Shown here piece by piece: positions 53,701-61,920 of a stretch of DNA of 64,000 nt; positions within the stretch are counted from its first letter, which is position 1, and each line of letters begins with the position of its first letter. The notes under the pieces were generated by a model. The model saw only the letters and a list, made by a program, of their open reading frames with translations, searched no databases and had not been told where the DNA came from. Source of the stretch: an uncultured Duncaniella sp. (GTDB taxonomy: Bacteria; Bacteroidota; Bacteroidia; Bacteroidales; Muribaculaceae); contig NZ_CAJTMT010000010.1 in the NCBI RefSeq assembly GCF_910577345.1, positions 1 to 64,000 of the forward strand, read 5' to 3'. A program made the position numbers and the translations under genes.

Positions 53701-54714
53701 GAGAATGTTTTCGAGGCTCATGAAATTGAATGGGAGTCCATCAGCGGGAGCCATCAGTATTCCCTGATGCGAACATCCCAACCATAGATTTTTGCGGGGG
53801 TCTTCGTAAAGGGTGGATATGCGGGCTCTGTCAATGTTGACGAGCGGATTCCGACATTCGCTGTAACGGGTGAGTTTACGGTCCCCCTTTTTGAGCTCGT
53901 AAAGTCCTCCTCCAACAGTCCCGACAAGAATGTCGCCATCGTGTGTGACTGTCGCACTGTGCAGCACCGGATTTCCTTCTATGGCAACTTCCTCGAAAAC
54001 GTCTGTGGTGGTATTCCAGATCCATGCCTTGTCATTGGTCGTGACAAAAATGTTTTTGTTGCCGTCGGGGAGAAGAATCTTGATGTATGAAGAGGCAGGA
54101 TGATACATTCTGATTTGTCCATTGGCGGCAATTCGTATCACATCACCGTTGTGTGTGCCTCCGAGCAATTCACCGTTGGGACTTTCGGCGAGAGTGTTGA
54201 TGCCCAGCATTTCCTGTTCAAGCGGCATATTTCTTACGGCCACAGGTTCCCCGGATGAGAAATCAAGGACATAGAGCCAGACACCGGCTACCATAAAGAA
54301 TATGTCGCCATTGGATTGTTGCATGATGTCCGAGATGTAACCTTTCAGTGTCGTGTTTGGAAGAGATATGCGTGTGAAAGAATCCGAGTCGGGATTGTAG
54401 AGGTTGAGGCCTTCGCATGTGGCCACCCATATACGGTCGGTCTCATCACGGATAATCTTGATGATGCGGTTGTCGCTTAGTGATGTTTCCGACCTGTCGT
54501 CATGAAGATATTTGTCAAAGCTCGTTCCGTCGAAACGGAGCAGACCCGATTGTGTGCCGATCCAAAGTGAGCCGTCGCTGTCAAGGCAGAAACTGCTGTA
54601 GTTGGACGATACGAGACTCCGGTCGTTGAAGAGGCGGGTGTTGTGCATCGCCGTCACATCTCCGACTGAAAGAACAAGCAATAAAAACGCAAATAATACT
54701 TTGATTGTACTCAT
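50737..54714 (-). CDS. hybrid two-component system sensor/regulator (HTCS)
   Basis: 1325 residues. Signal peptide; two beta-propeller sensor repeats (about 30 to 690) with a Y_Y_Y-type domain, a membrane helix around 770 to 795, histidine kinase (NVSHEIRSPL, His near 800; NLLSNAIKYTP and DTGIGLDEKN), response receiver (VDDDPEI, phospho-Asp in IISDVVMPEMDG near 1110) and an AraC-type DNA-binding tail (last about 100 residues, SRAHLNRRMKELFGLTPSEFIRNIRLR). This one-piece sensor is the standard Bacteroides regulator of a polysaccharide locus, sensing an oligosaccharide in the periplasm. The GH43 operon starts divergently 248 bases away, so it is the target. Confidence 0.95.
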   Translation of the reverse strand: MSTIKVLFAFLLLVLSVGDVTAMHNTRLFNDRSLVSSNYSSFCLDSDGSLWIGTQSGLLRFDGTSFDKYLHDDRSETSLSDNRIIKIIRDETDRIWVATCEGLNLYNPDSDSFTRISLPNTTLKGYISDIMQQSNGDIFFMVAGVWLYVLDFSSGEPVAVRNMPLEQEMLGINTLAESPNGELLGGTHNGDVIRIAANGQIRMYHPASSYIKILLPDGNKNIFVTTNDKAWIWNTTTDVFEEVAIEGNPVLHSATVTHDGDILVGTVGGGLYELKKGDRKLTRYSECRNPLVNIDRARISTLYEDPRKNLWLGCSHQGILMAPADGLPFNFMSLENILPNYSGGTTVVCTVPGDETIWVGIDDGRLANIDRYSRLLHSKNFGGAISSILYSPRHKRIYIGVDNHGLYEVDPVTLSTRQILNVPGRYIARPVIEDKNGDIYLGIHGRGVMKVNPSTLATEQLKENNDISSLRWTSSLLCDSRGRIWIGMFGALAVYDVDSKQLTSISAKYPQLNKGVHNAIAEGPDGKIWDATSYGLFIIDPDNFTHSRLTTNEGLSDILLSSIVFDKDGNAWVGTHDGINRIDSRRNITVFRANDNMADIDYASAATAGDGVNLLFGGNNGLTLFNPRTLKTPTMDYETYISGYYLNGEKVTRESRTLAGNKQILSGDEHINLSYKENPLTLRMSTRDFRTTDNLIYQWRIPGIVNDWVSTSPGSNYITLPHFQSGKVHLQIRAGENGEFSKVKTITISVTPPWYLTLPVKIFFCALICVLITLAVIVLRKKNTERINEEKIKFFINVSHEIRSPLTLILGPLERIMKKDHDAETAKNLNAIHRNANRILALINQLLDIRKIDKGKMEIERSETELISFTRDLVEIFQTQAEEKRQKLSFSTSSPDLTQLNVWIDRNNFDKVLVNLLSNAIKYTPAGGDINVNVTTGIDTTIGDYAEITVTDTGIGLDEKNIHRIFDRFYQGKFNKGEMPLGFGIGLDLCRQLVELHGGTISASNRTDTKGSRFTVRIPYRQARSTATDAHHEAAVPQGEHSRAIKFEPKLASTSIPDTKRPRKASSVKILVVDDDPEIRAYLSDVLSTTGQVTEASDGKEAMRSVTNSAPDLIISDVVMPEMDGLHLLKTLKSNVGTNHIPVILLSSKNDVADRMAGWDKGADGYIGKPFNINELLALVDSLIDNRLRLKGKFSGIQQQDSNIDTPILKGNDKALIDKIVQEINDHLDDPDLNVEKLCQQVGLSRAHLNRRMKELFGLTPSEFIRNIRLRKACELLRRNDIDISQIAYSVGFTSQPHFSTAFKRFTGFSPSDYRTNNPVDNAES

Positions 54715-54736
54715 AGTTTAGATTATCTGAACATTG

Positions 54737-54901
54737 CAAAATTAAGAAATTTTTTTGTTTGAAAATGAACTGCCGGAACCCAAAAGAAGGGGATGTTACA
54801 AATATTAATGCGAATGATGCAAATAGAAATGTCTGCAAATCGTTGATTTACCTCGATGAGTGATAGGATAACGCGGATTAGAGTCTTTCGCGCTAATTTT
54901 G
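54737..54901. promoter_or_regulatory. divergent promoter region HTCS/GH43
   Basis: Minus-strand TAATTTTG (plus 54737-54744) for the HTCS gene and plus-strand TAATTTTG (54894-54901) for the first GH43 gene, both followed by CAATG. An HTCS-type operator may lie between; I see ATTAATGCGAATGATGCAAAT at about 54805-54825 as a weak direct-repeat candidate. Confidence 0.5.
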
Positions 54902-54961
54902 CAATGTGAGAACCGCAGGCTTTTATGCCTTTCCTCGTTTAACCTTAAAATAGTAAAGTTT

Positions 54962-56551
54962 ATGATTAAAAAACTTGCCATACTTCTCATGCTTGTCGCA
55001 TCAGTATCGTCCGTCGGGCGATGCGTGACAAATGAGTCGTTTACCAATCCCGTGATATGGGCCGATGTCCCTGACCCCGACGTCATCCGTGTTGGTGATG
55101 ACTACTATATGGTATCGACGACCATGCATCTGATGCCCGGATGTCCGGTGATGCGCTCGAAGGATCTTGTCAATTGGGAGACTATCGGCTATGTCTTTGA
55201 CCGCCTCACCGACACTCCACGCTATGACCTTGAAGGAGGAACTGTCTACGGAAAGGGACAGTGGGCGACATCGCTGCGCTACCATAATGGCAGATTCTAT
55301 GTACTGTTCTCGCCCAACGACCAACCGTATAAATCCTATATATACACAACCGCCAACCCGGCGGGGAAATGGGAGCTTGTTTGCCGCACCGACCATTTCC
55401 ATGATGCATCGCTGCTGTTTGACGATGATGGCAGAGTCTATGTATATTATAATGGTGGCGAAATTCGCCTTCGGGAGCTGATGCCGGACCTTTCCGGTGT
55501 GAAGCCGGACGGGGTTGATACAGTTGTCATCCGTCCCGACTCCACGGAGACCGGTCTTCATGAAGGAAGCCGCGTCATCAAACACAATGGAAAGTATTAT
55601 GCCTTTGTCATCTCATGGCCTTCAGGTCAGGCAAGGAGACAGCTTTGCTACAGGGCCGATAGCATTACCGGGCCTTACGAGAAAAAAGTTGTTCTCCAAT
55701 CGGAATTCGGAGGATTTCCCTACGTCGGACAGGGATGTCTGGTCGACGGTGCTGACGGAGACTGGTGGGGCATGATTTTTCAGGATCGCGGAGGAGTAGG
55801 GCGTATACTGACGCTCAACCCATGTCGTTGGACCGACGAATGGCCCATGCTCGGTGATTCAGACGGCAAGGTTCCGGCTTCGGTTTGCAAGAAGCTCGTT
55901 CCGGTGACCGGCGATGGAATTGCCGCTTCCGATGAATTTTCCGACGGAAAGAAATCAATACTTTGGGAATGGAACCACAATCCGGTCGACGATGCTTGGT
56001 CGCTCACCGAGCGGAAAGGGCATCTGCGCCTGACCACGCCGCGTCTTTCCCGGAGCATTTTCGATGCTCCGAACACGATTACCCAACGAATGGAAGGGCC
56101 GCAGTGCGAAGCTGAGATAAAGATGGATATATCCGGGATGAAACCGGGAGATGTTGCAGGCTTCGCTGCATTCAACGGTGATTCAGGACTCCTTTCAGTT
56201 GTTAAGGATTCGGATGGGACATGGCTTTCGGTCTCAACTTCTTCTGTAAGTCTTGGAGATGGACATGCAATTACCGATGTCAGCGACAGTGAAATCAGGC
56301 GTCTTCCTCTTCGGTCTGATTGCGTCTATCTCAGGATAGAGGCTGATTTCAGACCCGGACGCGACATAGCCCGCTTCCATTTCAGCACCGACGGAAAAAA
56401 TTGGCAATCTGTAGGGACGGATTTCAAGATGATATTTGACTACCGCCGGTTCTTCATGGGAACCCGTTTCGCCATCTATAATTACGCCACTCTGACACCG
56501 GGCGGATATGTCGACATTGATTATTTCAGATACAAACGTCTCCCCGGATAA
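54962..56551 (+). CDS. GH43 glycoside hydrolase (subfamily-12-like)
   Basis: 529 residues from ATG 54962 (MIKKLAILLMLVASVSS, signal peptide); the TTG at 54899 lies inside the promoter. The five-blade propeller has the base Asp in DVPDPDVIR, the pKa-modulating Asp in HDASLLFDDDG and the acid Glu in LHEGSRVI. The last about 200 residues form a beta-sandwich. Subfamily assignment by eye suggests an arabinofuranosidase or xylosidase acting on decorated xylan, but it should be treated as tentative. It is the first gene of the operon facing the HTCS. Confidence 0.88.
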   Translation: MIKKLAILLMLVASVSSVGRCVTNESFTNPVIWADVPDPDVIRVGDDYYMVSTTMHLMPGCPVMRSKDLVNWETIGYVFDRLTDTPRYDLEGGTVYGKGQWATSLRYHNGRFYVLFSPNDQPYKSYIYTTANPAGKWELVCRTDHFHDASLLFDDDGRVYVYYNGGEIRLRELMPDLSGVKPDGVDTVVIRPDSTETGLHEGSRVIKHNGKYYAFVISWPSGQARRQLCYRADSITGPYEKKVVLQSEFGGFPYVGQGCLVDGADGDWWGMIFQDRGGVGRILTLNPCRWTDEWPMLGDSDGKVPASVCKKLVPVTGDGIAASDEFSDGKKSILWEWNHNPVDDAWSLTERKGHLRLTTPRLSRSIFDAPNTITQRMEGPQCEAEIKMDISGMKPGDVAGFAAFNGDSGLLSVVKDSDGTWLSVSTSSVSLGDGHAITDVSDSEIRRLPLRSDCVYLRIEADFRPGRDIARFHFSTDGKNWQSVGTDFKMIFDYRRFFMGTRFAIYNYATLTPGGYVDIDYFRYKRLPG

Positions 56552-56732
56552 TATCATCAGACATCACACTTATCTATTAAGTATAGTGAATAATCTTTTT
56601 TGATTAAGGTAAGCTTCTATTAAGAGTAATAAAGATTGTTTAAAGATTTGTTTTATCTTGTATAGATTAATTTGACGTAGTTTTCTTTCATGTTTGCATT
56701 TTGGTAATACTACCTTTAAAGAACACACTACG

Positions 56733-56769
56733 CTGAAATGGCCGGAACGTGAGTTTCGGCCATTTTCAG
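56733..56769. repeat. stem-loop between the two GH43 genes
   Basis: CTGAAATGGCCG (56733-56744) pairs with CGGCCATTTTCAG (56757-56769) with one bulge. No T run follows directly. In the 420-base gap (56552-56971) before the second GH43 gene, nothing else stands out; the gap may hold a second promoter. Confidence 0.4.
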
Positions 56770-56971
56770 TATGGCTATTTTCAATTCACTGGTATTTAGA
56801 GGCTTATTTTTGATCATGATATAAAAATGAACGGAAAAGATACAAATTCGAACGATGGATGCTACGGATATGAAAGGAATGGAGCCATCCGGCAGCCGTC
56901 TCTCTGAGGTTAACAACATAAATTTGCAATGTTTAACCAACCATCACAATCATCGAAAAAATTTCGGATTC

Positions 56972-58693
56972 ATGAAAACAAAACTAACCTTGATGACCCT
57001 CTCGGCCGCCATGGTCGGCATACTCGGAAGCTGCGGTTCGGCAACGGACGCGAAGGCGATCGAGCCGCAGAAGTCGGTGGCCATCTTTGATTCCTTCACC
57101 TACGAAGGCAACGATGACTACTACAATGCCAATCCGCTGGCTGACGAAAGTTCATTCTACAATCCCATCCTTCCCGGATGGTATTCCGACCCTTCAATCT
57201 GTACCAATGGTGACGGCGATTATTTCCTCGCCACATCGACATTTACCTATTTTCCCGGCGTGCCTCTCTTCCATAGCCGTGACCTTGTCAACTGGAAGCA
57301 GGTCGGTCATGTGCTTTCGCGTCCCTCACAGTTGCAGAATATGGAGAAGCAGCATGTCAGCGGAGGTATTTTCGCTCCTGCGATAGCCTACAATCCGGCC
57401 AACAAGACATATTACATGATTACCACCAATGTTGGTTCCGGTAATTTCTTCGTGAAGACTCAAGACCCCTTCGGAGAATGGAGCGATCCCATCATGCTTC
57501 CGGAAGTGAAGGGCATTGACCCGGCATTCTTCTTCGATGAGGATGGCAAGGGTTATATTGTCAACAATGACGATGCCCCCGACAATAATCCCGAATACCC
57601 CGGCCATAGAACCGTCAGGGTCGTGGAATTCGACACCGCTACCGATAAGTGTGTCGGCGAACGTAAAATCGTTGTCAACAAGGGTTGCCGTCCCGAAGAG
57701 AAACCTATCTGGTGTGAAGGTCCACATATCTATAAGATAAAGGGGCAGTACTATCTGATGACAGCTGAGGGCGGAACAAGCACCTGGCACAGCGAGGTCA
57801 TCTACCGTGGTCCCTCGCCATTCGGTCCCTATACTCCTTGGGAGGGAAATCCTATCCTTACTCAGCGCACTCTCGACCGCAACCGTGTTAATCCCATCAC
57901 CTGCGCCGGCCATGCTGACCTTGTGCAGACCAAGGAGGGTGACTGGTGGAGCGTATTCCTTGCCTGTCGTCCTGTCAAGGATGACATGGAGAATCTCGGC
58001 CGCGAAACATTCATGATGCCCGTGAAATGGACTGAAGACGGTTGGCCTTACATGACACGCGAGGGTGAGACTGTCCCCATGCAGCTCCGTCGCGAAGGCG
58101 TGAAACGTAGCTCGGATGTCACTTTCGGAAACTTTGCACGTGTTGACAATTTTACTGACTCAGTTTTAGGCATGGATTGGATGACACTCCGCGGAACTGC
58201 CGGAAATTTCTATTCACTCACCGACAATCCCGGCTTTCTCACTGTCAAGTGTGCGGATGTGACATCTTCTGAAAAAGCTGTGATTCCTTACATCGGACGT
58301 CGCATACATCATCATAACTATACTGCCACCACCGGTGTGACTTTTGATCCCGAACATGACAAGCAGTGTGCCGGTCTTCTGCTCATGAAGGATGAGACCC
58401 ATCAGTATCTCCTCGCCAAAACCCGCAATGAAAACGGCCACTGTGTGGTCCTGCGCAAGATAAGCGAGAATGGTGTTGAAGATCTTGCATCGAAGGCCAT
58501 AAATGATGATTCCCACAATCTTAAACTTAAAGTTGACTCCAAGGGCCTTGATTTGAGTTTCCATTATTCAGCCGACGGCGGACGGACATGGACGGAAGTG
58601 GCATCGGGCGTTGATGCCGGATTCACATCGACCGCAAAGGCCGGAGGTTTCACCGGAACGACAGTCGGAGTCTATGCTTCCAATAATATTTAG
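56972..58693 (+). CDS. GH43 glycoside hydrolase lipoprotein (beta-xylosidase/arabinofuranosidase type)
   Basis: 573 residues from ATG 56972. The N-terminus is a lipoprotein signal with lipobox VGILGSCG (Cys near 23). The catalytic residues are Asp in GWYSDPSIC, Asp in GIDPAFFFDEDG and Glu in WCEGPHIYK. The C-terminal about 190 residues, beginning DNFTDSVLGMDWMTLRG, form the beta-sandwich found in the GH43 beta-xylosidase group. A surface or periplasm-facing lipoprotein. Exact linkage specificity is inference. It is 92 bases before susC. Confidence 0.9.
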   Translation: MKTKLTLMTLSAAMVGILGSCGSATDAKAIEPQKSVAIFDSFTYEGNDDYYNANPLADESSFYNPILPGWYSDPSICTNGDGDYFLATSTFTYFPGVPLFHSRDLVNWKQVGHVLSRPSQLQNMEKQHVSGGIFAPAIAYNPANKTYYMITTNVGSGNFFVKTQDPFGEWSDPIMLPEVKGIDPAFFFDEDGKGYIVNNDDAPDNNPEYPGHRTVRVVEFDTATDKCVGERKIVVNKGCRPEEKPIWCEGPHIYKIKGQYYLMTAEGGTSTWHSEVIYRGPSPFGPYTPWEGNPILTQRTLDRNRVNPITCAGHADLVQTKEGDWWSVFLACRPVKDDMENLGRETFMMPVKWTEDGWPYMTREGETVPMQLRREGVKRSSDVTFGNFARVDNFTDSVLGMDWMTLRGTAGNFYSLTDNPGFLTVKCADVTSSEKAVIPYIGRRIHHHNYTATTGVTFDPEHDKQCAGLLLMKDETHQYLLAKTRNENGHCVVLRKISENGVEDLASKAINDDSHNLKLKVDSKGLDLSFHYSADGGRTWTEVASGVDAGFTSTAKAGGFTGTTVGVYASNNI

Positions 58694-58785
58694 TTTATGA
58701 CATTTAACCGACTTTATCCCTATATCTCTCCTCCTTTTGTCGCTCACGATAACCAACCCAATTATATTACTTTAAATTAATAACA

Positions 58786-61700
58786 ATGGAAAATGTAAAG
58801 AAACTATTTCGATGCATTTCACTCCTGTTGCTCTATCTGAGTTTCGGCACGGTAGGGGCATACGCCGATACGGTCAGGGGTACGGTGGTTGACGACACCG
58901 GTGAACCACTGATAGGAGTGACAGTGCTCCTGCAAGGAACATCCCAGGGTGTGGCTACTGACTTTGACGGTCAGTACAGCATCAATGTTCCAAGTCTGAA
59001 AACCGCAGTGCTCGATTTCTCGTATGTCGGCATGGTCTCGCAGTCCGTCAAGGTCAACGGACGCAGCGTGGTTGATGTAACGCTCGTTTCCGACACGGAG
59101 ATGCTTGAGGAAGTGGTCGTCGTCGGTTACGGTCAGCAGAAAAAGGCCTCCATCGTCGGTGCCATCACCCAGACCTCAGGTGAGACTCTTGAACGTGCCG
59201 GTGGTGTGAGCAGTGTCGGAGCGGCTCTTACCGGTAATCTTCCCGGTGTTGTGACCACATCGTCAACCGGTATGCCCGGCGACGAGGATCCGCAGATTGT
59301 CATCCGAAGCGCAAGTTCATGGAACAGTTCCAATCCTCTGGTGCTTGTCGACGGTATCGAACGTCCCATGAGTTCGGTCGACATCAGTTCGGTCAAGACT
59401 ATTTCCGTTCTCAAAGACGCATCCGCGACAGCCGTCTATGGTGTGAAAGGTGCCAACGGTGTCATCCTCATCACCACCAAGCGCGGTGAAGAGGGACGTG
59501 CGAAAATCTCTATCGGCATGAATGCCACTGCCAAGGTCGTTTCAAAACTTCCCGAGACTCTCGGCTCGGCCGATGCCATGCTTATCCGCAATCAGGCCAT
59601 CGAGCGTGAACTCGGTGTCGACCCCTCTTCGTGGGCAAGCATCTATCCCGATGCGCTCATCGAGAAGTATCGCAATCCCGGCGACGAGTGGGAGCGCTAT
59701 GTAGATGTCGACTGGCAGAAGGAACTTTTCAAGGACTATGCGATGTCCTATAACCCCAACATCAATGTAGCCGGCGGTACGAAGAATGTGAAATATTTCG
59801 CTGCTATCGACTTCCTCCATGAAGGTGACCTTTTCCGTACATGGGACAACGGTCGCGGCTACAAATCAGGCTATGGCTACAACCGTGTGAACGTCCGTTC
59901 GAACCTCGATTTCCAGATTACTCCCACCACCGTCTTCAAGGTGAACCTCTTCGGCATGAACGGAGAGAAAAAACGTCCGTGGAAGATGAATGACAGCGAA
60001 TGGGGCACAACCCAGCTCTGGCAGGCTGCCTACAGCGCACCGCACGACACCTTCCTTCCCCGCTACTCTGACGGGACATGGGGATATTATCCTCTTGACA
60101 CCCAAGGCTCGCCCAACTCCGTCACCAACCTTGCGCTTGCAGGAGCCGAAAAGGTGACCACTACCAGAATCAATACGGACTTTGCTATCGAGCAGGATCT
60201 CAGTTTCATAACCAAGGGCCTCCGTGCCTCGGCACTCGTGTCGTGGGACAATGTTTTTGTCGAGGGTGAACGCGGTATCAATGACCTCTACAACTCCTAT
60301 CAGCAAAAGTGGATCAATCCGATTACAGGTGAGGTGACAACTTCTCAGGTAGGCGACACCAAGACCGGTTTTGATTTCAACGAAGGAATCAAATGGAACA
60401 CAAGTGGCGGTAGTGTCGACAACAATCAGACCGTCCGCAATCTCTTCTATCAGGCTCAGCTCTACTGGGCACGCAAGTTTAACGAGCATGACGTTTCGCT
60501 CATGGGTGTGTTCAACCGCACGGAGAACACCTACGGTTCGCAGTTCACCAACTATCGTGAGGACTGGGCATTCCGCGGAACCTACAACTTTGCCGACAAG
60601 TATTTTGTCGAGTACAACGGTGCCTACAACGGTTCGGAGCGTTTCAGCAGCAAACACCGTTTTGCCTTCTTCAATTCAGGTGCGGTGGGCTGGATGATTT
60701 CACAAGAAAACTTCATGAAATTCTCGCGTGGCTGGCTTGATATGCTCAAAGTCCGTTACTCCTACGGTGAGGTCGGTGACGACTATGTTCCCTCCCGCTG
60801 GCTCTATGCAACCCAGATGGGCTACGGTGGCCAAGGCTATCAGGGCATCAACCGCCAGACAGAATCACCTTATATATGGTATTACGAGCAGGCAGTCGGC
60901 AATCCGGATGTGCATTGGGAAAAAGCCATCAAGCAGAACCTCGGTATTGACTACTCTTTCTTCAACCATTTCGCCGCAGGTAGCCTTGAATTCTTCCGCG
61001 ACAAGCGCAGCGACATCCTCATCACAGGTGACAAACGAGCTGTTCCCAGCTACTATGGAACCACAGCTCCTACCGCCAATCTCGGTCGTGTCCGCACCTC
61101 CGGTTTCGAACTCGAACTCCGTCTCAACTACACTTTCGGACGTGATTTCCACCTTTGGGGCAATTTCAACATGACTCATGCGACAAACAAAATTCTGTCG
61201 TATGACGACCCTGAGCTGACACCCGCCTATCAGAAAAACACCGGTTTCGCCATCGGTCAGGACCATGCCACCTACACAGCAGGTTTTGCCAACAACTGGG
61301 ATGAGGTCATCGGTATGACGCAGCACAACACCAACGACAATCATAAACTTCCCGGTCAGTACATATCCGTCGACTATAACGGTGACGGTGTTATTGACTC
61401 AAACGACAGCGCACCCTACGGCTACACCGGTACGCCCGAGAATACCTACAGCGCCACTATCGGATTCGAGTGGAGAGGTTTCAGCGCTTTCGTGCAGTTC
61501 TACGGTGTTACCAACGTGACACGCTATGTCGGTTTCAAGTCTCTCAACAACCACCTCAACAACGTGTTTGACGAAGGCTCATACTGGTCCGGTTCAAATC
61601 AGAATGCCGACAGTCCGCTTCCCCGATGGAACACGACACCTTCCTACTATGAGGGAACCCGCTATCACTACGACGGCTCATATATCCGTCTGAAAAATGC

Positions 61701-61905
61701 CGAGATTGCCTATACATGGACCAACGGTTGGGTCAAGAAACTTGGCATGAGCATGTTCAAACTCTATCTCAACGGCAACAACCTCTGGATGTGGTCAAGG
61801 ATGCCCGACGACCGCGAATCGAATTTCGCCGGAACAGGTCTCGCATCGCAGGGTGCCTATCCTACTGTCCGCCGTTTCAACCTTGGCTTTAAGTTTGATA
61901 TCTAA
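58786..61905 (+). CDS. SusC-like TonB-dependent receptor
   Basis: 1039 residues. Signal peptide about 1 to 26, then a carboxypeptidase-like regulatory domain (VRGTVVDDTGEPLIGVTVLLQGTSQGVATDFDGQYSI, about 28 to 65), TonB-box-like EEVVVVGYGQQKKASIVGA, plug, and barrel ending NLGFKFDI. It imports oligosaccharides across the outer membrane with its SusD lid. Ligand is likely a pentose-rich oligosaccharide by context. Confidence 0.97.
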   Translation: MENVKKLFRCISLLLLYLSFGTVGAYADTVRGTVVDDTGEPLIGVTVLLQGTSQGVATDFDGQYSINVPSLKTAVLDFSYVGMVSQSVKVNGRSVVDVTLVSDTEMLEEVVVVGYGQQKKASIVGAITQTSGETLERAGGVSSVGAALTGNLPGVVTTSSTGMPGDEDPQIVIRSASSWNSSNPLVLVDGIERPMSSVDISSVKTISVLKDASATAVYGVKGANGVILITTKRGEEGRAKISIGMNATAKVVSKLPETLGSADAMLIRNQAIERELGVDPSSWASIYPDALIEKYRNPGDEWERYVDVDWQKELFKDYAMSYNPNINVAGGTKNVKYFAAIDFLHEGDLFRTWDNGRGYKSGYGYNRVNVRSNLDFQITPTTVFKVNLFGMNGEKKRPWKMNDSEWGTTQLWQAAYSAPHDTFLPRYSDGTWGYYPLDTQGSPNSVTNLALAGAEKVTTTRINTDFAIEQDLSFITKGLRASALVSWDNVFVEGERGINDLYNSYQQKWINPITGEVTTSQVGDTKTGFDFNEGIKWNTSGGSVDNNQTVRNLFYQAQLYWARKFNEHDVSLMGVFNRTENTYGSQFTNYREDWAFRGTYNFADKYFVEYNGAYNGSERFSSKHRFAFFNSGAVGWMISQENFMKFSRGWLDMLKVRYSYGEVGDDYVPSRWLYATQMGYGGQGYQGINRQTESPYIWYYEQAVGNPDVHWEKAIKQNLGIDYSFFNHFAAGSLEFFRDKRSDILITGDKRAVPSYYGTTAPTANLGRVRTSGFELELRLNYTFGRDFHLWGNFNMTHATNKILSYDDPELTPAYQKNTGFAIGQDHATYTAGFANNWDEVIGMTQHNTNDNHKLPGQYISVDYNGDGVIDSNDSAPYGYTGTPENTYSATIGFEWRGFSAFVQFYGVTNVTRYVGFKSLNNHLNNVFDEGSYWSGSNQNADSPLPRWNTTPSYYEGTRYHYDGSYIRLKNAEIAYTWTNGWVKKLGMSMFKLYLNGNNLWMWSRMPDDRESNFAGTGLASQGAYPTVRRFNLGFKFDI

Positions 61906-61920
61906 AACACGCCTTAAACA

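Noticed and set aside
54899..54961. TTG start of the first GH43 gene
   Set aside because: It lies within the -7 box region; the signal peptide begins at the ATG at 54962.
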